Positions 53,315-60,609 of a stretch of DNA of 64,000 bases are shown here, one piece after another. Each line of letters opens with the position of its first letter. Within the stretch, counting starts at the first letter, position 1. Source of the DNA: Enterococcus_I eurekensis. Lineage in GTDB: Bacteria > Bacillota > Bacilli > Lactobacillales > Enterococcaceae. Location of the stretch: positions 1 to 64,000 of the forward strand of contig NZ_JBHSGT010000020.1 in NCBI RefSeq assembly GCF_042654605.1. Reading direction: 5' to 3'. The position numbers were made by a program, and so were the translations under genes. The notes below the pieces were generated by a model. The model was not told the DNA's origin. It was given only the letters and a program-made list of their open reading frames with translations, and made no database searches.

Positions 53315-54678
53315 CTGTGAGAGTATTGATAATAGGCGGCTCCCATGGGGGAATTGCAACTGCAAGCCATTTAAAAAAAATTAATCCTTCCGTGGAAGTG
53401 ATTATTATTGAACAATCGAGTGTGGTTGGCTATATCGGAAGTAGTTTAAATTTATATTTAGAAAAATATGTCGAGCATTTGGAAGACTGCCGGACAACGA
53501 GTCCTAGTGAACTACTCACGATGGGAATTAACGTGATGATTAATACCAGAGTGACCAAAGTCGTGCCTGATAAAAAACAAATTGAAATCGTGATGAAAGA
53601 TGAAGCAGTTGTCATTAAAGACGTTCTTAGCTATGACTATTTAGTTCTAGCAATGGGATCTAGCCAATATCAGACAAGTTTTTCAGAGGAAGCACAGTCC
53701 AAGATTACCAATTATAAAAGTCTTCCCCAGGCTAAGGCGGCAGCTGAAACGTTAGAAAATTGTCAGAAAGTCGTGATTATTGGTGCTGGATTAATTGGTT
53801 TTGAATTAGCCGAATCTCTAAGTCGCTTAAATAAGCAAGTGATTTTACTTGATCGTATGAACCGCAGTCTCTTTCGTTACTTTGATGATGAGATTACTTC
53901 GATTTTATTAAAGGAATTACCAGAAAATGTTGAACTGTATTTAAATAGTAACGTTCAAAAAATTGAAGTTGATGCTAATCGAAAATTCAAACAAGTTGTG
54001 ATTAATCGTGATACGGTCATTACCGGTGATGCGTTAATCTATGCGATTAATCCACGACCAAATATTGAGTTAATTGCGGATTTAATTGACTTAAATCACG
54101 ATGGTACGATTAAGACGAATGAATACATGCAAACTTCTGACCCGGCGATTTATGCTGTGGGGGATTTAGTCTCGGTTTGTTTCAGCCAAACAAATACTTC
54201 TAGTTATATCCCGCTCGTAACAAATGCCTATCGTACCGGTATTATCGCTGCTACGAATATTTTATTAGATGTCAAAATTCCTTTTCCAACCGTTCAACGG
54301 ACCGTCGTTAGCCAATTGTTTTCACATTACTTAGGTAGTACAGGGATTAATGAGAGTGAGGCACCGTACTTTGGTTTTGATGTTCTTAGCGTATCCAAGA
54401 CCTATCGACAGTCATCCCTTATCCAATCGGATCCCTATTTTGAAATTACTTTAAAATTTGTTTTTGAACGAAACACGAAAGAGTTGCTCGGTGCTCAGTT
54501 ACTAGCAAATCATGAATCGACGCTTGAATTAATTAACACGTTATCAGCTTTAGTCACAAAGCATACGACACTCGATCAAATTTTAACGATGGATTTTTAC
54601 TTTAATCCCAAGTTCTCAAATCCACTTCATTTCTTTAATGATTTGGCTTTAGAGGGTATTTTAAAACTAAATAAATAA
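53311..54678 (+). CDS. CoA-disulfide-reductase/NADH-oxidase-like flavoprotein without the redox Cys
   Basis: 455 residues. FAD-binding GGSHGGIAT at the start (keeping the family His), the NAD-binding motif VVIIGAGLIGFELAESL near 152, a second FAD motif PAIYAVGDLVSV near 275, and a C-terminal dimerisation domain. In NADH oxidases, peroxidases and CoA-disulfide reductases the block SCG(I/L) holds the active Cys; here the aligned block is YIGSSLNLYL, with Ser at 44. Oxygen reduction would therefore differ from classical Nox, or the substrate is different. Its start overlaps the regulator stop. Confidence 0.85.
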   Translation: MTVRVLIIGGSHGGIATASHLKKINPSVEVIIIEQSSVVGYIGSSLNLYLEKYVEHLEDCRTTSPSELLTMGINVMINTRVTKVVPDKKQIEIVMKDEAVVIKDVLSYDYLVLAMGSSQYQTSFSEEAQSKITNYKSLPQAKAAAETLENCQKVVIIGAGLIGFELAESLSRLNKQVILLDRMNRSLFRYFDDEITSILLKELPENVELYLNSNVQKIEVDANRKFKQVVINRDTVITGDALIYAINPRPNIELIADLIDLNHDGTIKTNEYMQTSDPAIYAVGDLVSVCFSQTNTSSYIPLVTNAYRTGIIAATNILLDVKIPFPTVQRTVVSQLFSHYLGSTGINESEAPYFGFDVLSVSKTYRQSSLIQSDPYFEITLKFVFERNTKELLGAQLLANHESTLELINTLSALVTKHTTLDQILTMDFYFNPKFSNPLHFFNDLALEGILKLNK

Positions 54679-54680
54679 AC

Positions 54681-54715
54681 AAAAGAGCAAAATGTCAAAG
54701 ATTTTGCTCTTTTTT
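54681..54715 (+). terminator. Terminator after the flavoprotein gene
   Basis: AAAAGAGCAAAAT (54681-54693) pairs with ATTTTGCTCTTTT, followed by T residues. Confidence 0.9.
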
Positions 54716-54757
54716 GCTGTTTTTATTGATTTTCTTTTCATTTTTTAATAAAAGTGA

Positions 54758-54812
54758 TTGATATTTTTCAGAAAATAACATACACTGTTCGAGAGAATGA
54801 GAATCATTCTCA
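54758..54812 (+). promoter_or_regulatory. Fur-controlled promoter of the siderophore transporter operon
   Basis: TTGATA (54758-54763), 17-base spacer, TACACT (54781-54786). TGAGAATCATTCTCA at 54798-54812 is a perfect 7-1-7 inverted repeat, the classical Fur box form (TGATAAT-N-ATTATCA consensus), lying on the transcription start. Binding of iron-loaded Fur there would block transcription, so the operon should be induced by iron starvation. Confidence 0.85.
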
Positions 54813-54835
54813 ATAGAGGGAGGAAGGAGTCTCAT

Positions 54836-55783
54836 ATGAAAAGAAGCTATCTTGTCCTTTTGTTATTTGTATTGACGATAATTTCATTGTTTGTCGGTGT
54901 CCATAGTGTATCTCTTGCTGGACTACTTACGGGAGATAAAGTTCAACAGATGTTATTTCTGAAAACCAGAATTCCGCGTACCGTTAGTTTAATTTTAGCT
55001 GGGGGAATGATTAGTGTCAGCGGCAAGATTATGCAACATTTAATGCAAAATAAATTTGTGTCTGCAGGTACAATTGGTATGATGGATAGCGCCCAATTTG
55101 GTATTTTGTTGGTTATGTTGTTCTTTCCAAATAGTTCGATTTTAGGCCGTTCGACGGCGGCGTTCATCTTTTCATATATAGGTGTCCTTTTGTTTTTAAA
55201 CTTAAGTAAGATTTTGCCTAAAGGAGACCCAATGATTTTGCCGCTAACAGGCGTGATGTTTGGAAATATTATTGGTGCAATCGCCACTTTTTTTGCGTAT
55301 CAATTTCAATTAGTTCAAAATGTTTCTTCTTGGTTACAAGGAAATTTTGCGACAGTGATGCAAGGCGAATATGAGTTAATCTATTTAACCATTCCTGTTT
55401 TTATTATTTTATATTTTTTGGGTTATCAGATTACAATTGCCGGACTTGGTTCGGAATTAGCAACAAATCTTGGTCTGAACCATCAACGTCTTCAATGGAT
55501 TGTCTTTGCCCTGGTAGCACTAGGTAGTAGCTCCGTTTTAATTATGGTCGGTAATATTCCGTTTTTAGGAGTAGTTGTACCAAACTTAGTCTCATTATTC
55601 TTTGGAGATCATTTAAAGAATACGATGGGATTGACGGCTATCCTAGGAAGTATTTTCTTAATTATCTGTGATATTTTAGCCCGTGTAATCATCGCACCAT
55701 ATGAAATTCCTGTCAGCGTCGTTGTCGGCGTGATCGGTGGAGCCTTATTTTTACTATTACTAACAAGGAGGAAGATTCGATGA
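54836..55783 (+). CDS. Iron-siderophore ABC permease, FecCD type
   Basis: About 315 residues, with eight to ten membrane segments. Family blocks are RIPRTVSLILAGGMISVSGKIMQHLMQNKFVSAGTIG and LIMVGNIPFLGVVVPNLVSLFFGDH. Its place after the Fur box and the FatD/CeuB/YclN-like arrangement suggest import of a ferric siderophore. ATG 54836 follows GAAGGAGTC; the frame from 54797 would start inside the operator. Confidence 0.92.
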   Translation: MKRSYLVLLLFVLTIISLFVGVHSVSLAGLLTGDKVQQMLFLKTRIPRTVSLILAGGMISVSGKIMQHLMQNKFVSAGTIGMMDSAQFGILLVMLFFPNSSILGRSTAAFIFSYIGVLLFLNLSKILPKGDPMILPLTGVMFGNIIGAIATFFAYQFQLVQNVSSWLQGNFATVMQGEYELIYLTIPVFIILYFLGYQITIAGLGSELATNLGLNHQRLQWIVFALVALGSSSVLIMVGNIPFLGVVVPNLVSLFFGDHLKNTMGLTAILGSIFLIICDILARVIIAPYEIPVSVVVGVIGGALFLLLLTRRKIR

Positions 55784-56739
55784 GACAAACATCCTATCGC
55801 GTTAAAATCCTTAGTTTAGTTGTTCTTTGTATTTTTTTTATCGGACTTTACTTAACGTATCAAACGTACGGAAATTGGAGTTTTTCTTTTGCCATACGTG
55901 GAAAAAAGGTTCTAGCTTTTATATTAGTTGCCTTAGCCACTTCCGTCAGTACGATTTCGTTTCAAACGTTGACGCGTAATCAATTTTTGACACCTGGAAT
56001 TTTAGGCTTAGATAATTTCTATATTTTAATTCAAACACTGCTTTTCTTCTTTGTCGGTGGGGTTCAAATGCTGGCTCAAGAATCAATTTGGATGTTTTTA
56101 GCCAATATTTTATTAATGACTATTTTTAGTGTCATTTTTCTACTGTACTTTATGGAAAAAGCTACCGGAAACTTATTCTTATTACTGATGGTTGGAATGG
56201 TTTCAGGAACAATGTTTTCGAGTTTAAGTACCTTTTTACAAGTTTTAATGGATCCAAATGAATATGATTTGTTACAAGGCAAGCTCTTTGCTAGTTTTAG
56301 TAACGTCAATAGTTATCATTTAATTATTGCGACGTTGATTATTTTATTAGCAGTTGGCTATTTGTGGTATGTTGCACCAGAACTAAATATTTTATTATTA
56401 GGAAATGACCCAGCGATTAATCTAGGAGTTTCCCTACATCAATTTCAAAAGAAGGCACTGATTGCGATTGTTTTATTAACAGGTGTCGCAACTGCTCTAG
56501 TCGGGCCTACAATTTTCTTAGGTTTTATCGTAGCCACGATTAGCTATCGTATTTTTAATACGTATCGCCACCATCAATTGTTCCTCGGTAGCTTTTTAAT
56601 AGGAGTGACCTTATTAATTTGTGGACAGTTTTTAGTCGAACAAGTTTTTAAATGGAATACAACAATTAGTGTGGTTATCCAGTTTATTGGAGGCATCTTC
56701 TTTGTAGGAAAGATTATTGCAGAAAGGAAAAAAGCATGA
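55780..56739 (+). CDS. Second iron-siderophore ABC permease, FecCD type
   Basis: 319 residues. Family features are VALATSVSTISFQTLTRNQFLTPGILGLDNFYILIQ, GNDPAINLGVS and TGVATALVGPTIFLGFIVATISYR. It forms the heterodimeric channel with the preceding permease (start overlaps its stop by four bases) and is of the FatC/YclO type. Confidence 0.92.
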   Translation: MRQTSYRVKILSLVVLCIFFIGLYLTYQTYGNWSFSFAIRGKKVLAFILVALATSVSTISFQTLTRNQFLTPGILGLDNFYILIQTLLFFFVGGVQMLAQESIWMFLANILLMTIFSVIFLLYFMEKATGNLFLLLMVGMVSGTMFSSLSTFLQVLMDPNEYDLLQGKLFASFSNVNSYHLIIATLIILLAVGYLWYVAPELNILLLGNDPAINLGVSLHQFQKKALIAIVLLTGVATALVGPTIFLGFIVATISYRIFNTYRHHQLFLGSFLIGVTLLICGQFLVEQVFKWNTTISVVIQFIGGIFFVGKIIAERKKA

Positions 56740-57494
56740 TCAAAGCAGAAAATATCTCGAAAAAATATGAGGAAAAAGCCATTTTAGAGGCAATTGATAT
56801 TGAATTACCAAAAGAGCAGTTAATTGCTTTTATTGGTCCAAATGGCGCAGGAAAGAGCACATTCTTATCGCTGATTAGTCGCTTACAAGCCCAATCATCG
56901 GGTGATATTTATTTAGATCATGAAGAAATCCGTAATTGGAAATCAAAAGACTTGGCCAAGAAATTAGCCATTTTAAAACAAAGTAATGGTGTGCAATTAA
57001 ATATTTCTGTTTATGATCTTGTTTCTTTTGGTCGTTTCCCATATAACCGCGGGAAATTAACCGCTGAAGATCATGAGATTGTCCAAACAGCTTTAGAACA
57101 AATGGAATTAGTCACATTTAAGGATTCTTCGATACATGAACTATCCGGCGGACAACTACAACGTGTCTATATCGCAATGATTTTAGCTCAAGACACGGAT
57201 TATATTTTATTAGATGAACCATTGAACAATTTAGATTTAAATCATGCCAATCAAATGATGCACTTACTAAAAAAACTAGTAAAAGAGCATAAGAAAACCA
57301 TTGTCATTGTTTTACATGATATTAATTTCGCAGCAGGTTTTGCTGATTATATCGTCGCCATGAAAGACGGGAAAATTTTCTCTCAAGGTGAGACCGATAT
57401 TGTGATTCAACCAGAAGTTTTAAATCGTTTATTTGGAATGAACGTTAAAGTTTGCGAAGTGGAAGGCAAACGCTTTTGTATGTATTTTCACTAA
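56736..57494 (+). CDS. Iron-siderophore ABC ATPase
   Basis: 252 residues, FecE/FhuC type. Walker A GPNGAGKST, Q-loop LAILKQSN, signature LSGGQLQRVYIAMILA, Walker B YILLDEPLNNLD and H-loop VLHDINFA are intact. Starts inside the stop of the second permease (ATGA overlap). Confidence 0.93.
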   Translation: MIKAENISKKYEEKAILEAIDIELPKEQLIAFIGPNGAGKSTFLSLISRLQAQSSGDIYLDHEEIRNWKSKDLAKKLAILKQSNGVQLNISVYDLVSFGRFPYNRGKLTAEDHEIVQTALEQMELVTFKDSSIHELSGGQLQRVYIAMILAQDTDYILLDEPLNNLDLNHANQMMHLLKKLVKEHKKTIVIVLHDINFAAGFADYIVAMKDGKIFSQGETDIVIQPEVLNRLFGMNVKVCEVEGKRFCMYFH

Positions 57495-57509
57495 AAATTA
57501 GGAGGGAAA

Positions 57510-58469
57510 TTGATGAAAAAAGTCATTTTAAGTAGTTTAATTATTTTTACGTTAGGTTTAGCCGCATGTGGGAACACTGGTACTGAAAGTACGGACGGTA
57601 GCGAGGGTAATCATTCTTCGGAAGTCGTGCAAAAGGATATAACCATTACCGATGCTAACGGAGAAATTACTGTACCTTATCAACCAAAAAAAGTGGTTGT
57701 TTTTGATAATAGCGCGTTAGATACGATAAATACGCTTGGCTTAGGCGATGTTGTAGTCGGTGCACCAACAAGCAATTTACCAAGCTTTTTATCTGATTTT
57801 AAATCAATCGAATCAGCCGGTGGGATTAAAGAGCCTGATCTTGAAAAAATTAACCAAATGCAACCAGACTTAATTATTATTTCCGGACGCCAACGTGATT
57901 TCTTACCTGATTTAGAAAAAATTGCTCCAACGATTTTCTTTGAAGTTGATAGTACAGACACGTGGAATTCGATTCAACACAACGCATTAGCGATTGGTCA
58001 AATTTTTGGTAAAGAAGCCCAAGCCCAAACAGCCTTAGATGAATTAGCGACACAAATTTCAGCTACAAAAGAAAAAGCTGAAGCAAATGATAAGCGTGCT
58101 CTAGTTGTGTTAATGAACGAAGGCGAATTGTCAGCTTACGGTAATGGTTCAAGATTCTCAATTGTTCATGATACTTTTGGTTTTAAACAAGCCGATGAAG
58201 CAATCGAAGCATCAACGCATGGCCAAAATATTTCTTATGAATATATTTTACAAAAAAATCCGGATGTGATTTTCGTCGTTGACCGCACGAAAGCCGTTGG
58301 TGGGGATCAAACAGAAACTTCTTTAGCCGACAATGATTTAGTTAAAGATACGAATGCTGGCAAAAATGGTAAAGTGATTGTTTTAAATTCAGAAGTTTGG
58401 TATTTAGCCGGTTCAGGATTAGAGTCGCTAAAAATCATGCTTGATGACGTCAATCAAGCGTTGAAGTAA
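57510..58469 (+). CDS. Iron-siderophore ABC substrate-binding lipoprotein
   Basis: 319 residues with lipobox LGLAACGN. FepB/CeuE-like cluster: VPYQPKKVVVFDNSALDTINTLGLGDVVVGAP, IKEPDLEKINQMQPDLIIISGRQRDFLPDLEKIAPTI, and NPDVIFVVDRTKAVGG. It captures the ferric complex outside the cell. The gene order permease-permease-ATPase-receptor is that of yclNOPQ/fat operons, whose receptors bind catechol-type siderophores such as petrobactin; the ligand here is inference. Confidence 0.92.
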   Translation: MMKKVILSSLIIFTLGLAACGNTGTESTDGSEGNHSSEVVQKDITITDANGEITVPYQPKKVVVFDNSALDTINTLGLGDVVVGAPTSNLPSFLSDFKSIESAGGIKEPDLEKINQMQPDLIIISGRQRDFLPDLEKIAPTIFFEVDSTDTWNSIQHNALAIGQIFGKEAQAQTALDELATQISATKEKAEANDKRALVVLMNEGELSAYGNGSRFSIVHDTFGFKQADEAIEASTHGQNISYEYILQKNPDVIFVVDRTKAVGGDQTETSLADNDLVKDTNAGKNGKVIVLNSEVWYLAGSGLESLKIMLDDVNQALK

Positions 58470-58470
58470 G

Positions 58471-58531
58471 CAAAAGAAAATAATCTTTAGAGCAATTACT
58501 GCATCTAAAGGTTATTTTCTTTTGTTTTTTT
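58471..58531 (+). terminator. Long-stem terminator after the siderophore operon
   Basis: A 21-base arm at 58471-58491 pairs with 58504-58524 with one mismatch, followed by seven T. Confidence 0.92.
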
Positions 58532-58533
58532 AC

Positions 58534-58581
58534 TTTACCTGATGGAGTACTTTAGGTATAATTACTTTGACAGATGGAGTA
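58534..58581 (+). promoter_or_regulatory. Promoter and candidate operator repeats of the PadR gene
   Basis: TTTACC (58534-58539), 17-base spacer, TATAAT (58557-58562). GATGGAGTA occurs at 58541-58549 and again at 58573-58581, exactly 32 bases apart (three helical turns), one copy in the spacer and one just after the start site. AATTACT/AGTAATT also forms an inverted repeat (58560-58584). These are plausible PadR sites for autoregulation. Confidence 0.65.
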
Positions 58582-58603
58582 ATTATTAGAAAGAGGGTTA
58601 AAA

Positions 58604-58948
58604 ATGATATCTAGCGATAGTATTCGTGGTTATAACGATACCATTATTCTTTCTTTATTAATGAATGGCGACTCTTATGGTTATGAAATATCCAAAAAAA
58701 TCCGTGAGGGCACACAAGAAGGTTACATTATTAAAGAAACAACGCTATATTCCACTTTTACTCGTTTAGAAAAACAAGGTTACTTAACCTCTTATCCCGG
58801 TAATCAAACACATGGGAAAAAACGAACCTATTATTCGATTAGTCCGTTAGGTAAATCTTATTTAGAAACGAAAAAGCAGGAATGGGAGCAGACGAAAAAA
58901 GTCGTCGATTATTTTTTAGAGGAGAGTGTAAAAAATGAAAATAATTAA
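58604..58948 (+). CDS. PadR family transcriptional regulator
   Basis: A 114-residue winged-helix regulator: YNDTIILSLLMNGDSYGYEISKKIREGTQEGYIIKETTLYSTFTRLEKQGYLTSY is the PadR signature, followed by a short C-terminal dimerisation helix. It overlaps the next gene by 14 bases, the usual pairing with a DUF1700-type membrane protein. Confidence 0.92.
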   Translation: MISSDSIRGYNDTIILSLLMNGDSYGYEISKKIREGTQEGYIIKETTLYSTFTRLEKQGYLTSYPGNQTHGKKRTYYSISPLGKSYLETKKQEWEQTKKVVDYFLEESVKNENN

Positions 58949-59906
58949 AGATTATATTGAAGTTTTATTTCTTCAAGTGCCAGTAACAGCAGAAACATTA
59001 AAAGTAAAAGAAGATTTGTTAAATACCGCCGAAGATCATTTTGAAGGCTTAATTGCAGAAGGCGTTTCAGAAAAAGAAGCCATCGGGATTGTTATTAGTG
59101 AATTTGGTTCAATTGATGATATTTTGATGGAACTTGAACTTGATAAAGTCCAATTAGACGCAGAAGAGCCAATCGAACAAGCAGCTGGTTTTTTATCATT
59201 AGATGAAGTAACAGAGCATTGGAGCGAACTTAGAAGCCATATCACTTCAATGGGAATTGGCTTAAGTATTATTGTCTTTGGCTTTGCTTGCTTACCATTT
59301 TTAGAATATGGTTATGGTGGGATTTTAACGACCTTAACACTCTTATTTATTTTCTTTTTATGGGGGACTGGTTTTTTAATTTTTGCCATTCATCTTTTAG
59401 ACTATCGTAAGCAAATAAGACAATTGAAAGATTACAGTATCTCAGAAGAAGTCTTCACTTTTACCGAGTTACAAATGGAACGCTATCGTAAAAGTTATCA
59501 TGTTGGCCTTACTTTAGGCTTCCTGGCTTTCTTATTTTCGTTACCAATCTTATTTATTTTGTCCAGTTGGTTTATTTCAACATTGGGAATCTTCTTTTTC
59601 TTCCTATTATTTGGCGCAGGTAGTTTTCTGGTTTGCTATGTGTCCTTAATCCAAAATGGGTTCAAACGAATTATTAACATGTATACAAAAAAAGAAAAGC
59701 GTCGACGCCGTATGATAAAAAAAGGATCTGTAACTTTCAATGAAGATCTATTTTGGGTAAGTGTCGTGATTATTTACTTTGCTTTTTCCTTTATGTTTAG
59801 TGCCTGGTTATATAGCTGGTTGATCTTTTTGATTGGTTTTGTGGTAAGTGAACTAATCAAAAGTAAACATTCTCGTCGACAAGCGATGGAAAATGAAATG
59901 TTTTGA
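58935..59906 (+). CDS. DUF1700/HAAS-type membrane protein
   Basis: 323 residues. An N-terminal cytosolic domain of about 80 residues (LLNTAEDHFEGLIAEGVSEKEAIGIVISEFGSIDDILMEL) matches the helical HAAS domain, followed by three or four paired membrane segments in two groups and a basic loop (KKEKRRRRMIKKG) between them. Such proteins are co-transcribed with PadR regulators and probably sense or signal at the membrane; the ligand is unknown. Confidence 0.88.
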   Translation: MKIIKDYIEVLFLQVPVTAETLKVKEDLLNTAEDHFEGLIAEGVSEKEAIGIVISEFGSIDDILMELELDKVQLDAEEPIEQAAGFLSLDEVTEHWSELRSHITSMGIGLSIIVFGFACLPFLEYGYGGILTTLTLLFIFFLWGTGFLIFAIHLLDYRKQIRQLKDYSISEEVFTFTELQMERYRKSYHVGLTLGFLAFLFSLPILFILSSWFISTLGIFFFFLLFGAGSFLVCYVSLIQNGFKRIINMYTKKEKRRRRMIKKGSVTFNEDLFWVSVVIIYFAFSFMFSAWLYSWLIFLIGFVVSELIKSKHSRRQAMENEMF

Positions 59907-60231
59907 ATTCAGAAGAATACCCATAAAAAATAAGCATGTAAGACAGAGCGCCCCTATTAGATGTGCTCTGTCTTGTATTGTTTATTTTTTCCAATTTTTG
60001 AATGAAAGTGGTACACTTATGACAACACCCATCAATCATTTAAGTAAATTCATAAAAAAGTCATCCTTCTTTTATGGTAAATCCACAAATCGATTTGACT
60101 TGTGGATTCATTTTTTGATATATTAATTAGGTGATATAAAATCGAATAAAAAAATGGTTGAGCTATTTGCTTCAAGGATCGTATTCTTCAAGGGGTGAGA
60201 AGAATTTATTTGGAGTAGCTATTGAACTTTT
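59907..60231. other. Gap between the HAAS gene and the ntp operon
   Basis: No gene supported. It holds two hairpins: AAGACAGAGC...GCTCTGTCTT (59940-59974, no T-run) and AAATCCACAA...TTGTGGATT (60079-60108, with T6 after). Several TTGA and AT-rich stretches occur near 60150-60230, but no pair of hexamers at standard spacing convinces me. Confidence 0.5.
60079..60116 (+). terminator. Terminator in the gap before ntp
   Basis: AATCCACAA (60080-60088) pairs with TTGTGGATT (60100-60108), followed by a T-rich tail. Confidence 0.75.
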
Positions 60232-60265
60232 AGAGCATACTTCTGATTGAAGTATGCTCTTTTTA
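60232..60265 (+). terminator. Strong terminator/attenuator directly before ntpF
   Basis: AGAGCATACTT (60232-60242) pairs perfectly with AAGTATGCTCT (60250-60260), followed by T residues. Only 23 bases separate it from the ntpF start, too few for another promoter, so the operon must be read through it or initiated within it. Confidence 0.85.
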
Positions 60266-60288
60266 CTTTTGAAAGGAGGGGACATCAG

Positions 60289-60609
60289 ATGAAAGAAGCA
60301 CTTGAACGTATCCGCTTAGCTGAAGAAAAAAACGAACAAGCACATAAGCAATTATTAGAAGATATCGATCAATACCAAAGAGAGAAGCAAAATGAATTAC
60401 AAGAGCAACAGAACAAGAACAAGCAATTAAGAAAGGACGCACTTTACGAGTTAGAATCTGGCTTAATGCAGCAAGAAGAAACACTTGCGAGTCAATTACA
60501 AGTTGAGGCGCAGTTGATTGATGCAAAAAATGAAGAAATTTATGCGCGTCAAAAAAATGAAATGGTCCAACAAATCATTAAAGAAATGAGGGGAGATTAT
60601 GGCTGTTAG
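60289..60609 (+). CDS. ntpF: V-type ATPase peripheral-stalk subunit (NtpF-type)
   Basis: About 106 residues, almost entirely one coiled coil (EALERIRLAEEKNEQAHKQLLEDIDQYQREK), as expected for the stalk subunit that pairs with NtpE. ATG 60289 follows GAAAGGAGGGG. First gene of the operon in the same order as in E. hirae (F-I-K-E-C); overlaps ntpI by 11 bases. Confidence 0.88.
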   Translation: MKEALERIRLAEEKNEQAHKQLLEDIDQYQREKQNELQEQQNKNKQLRKDALYELESGLMQQEETLASQLQVEAQLIDAKNEEIYARQKNEMVQQIIKEMRGDYGC

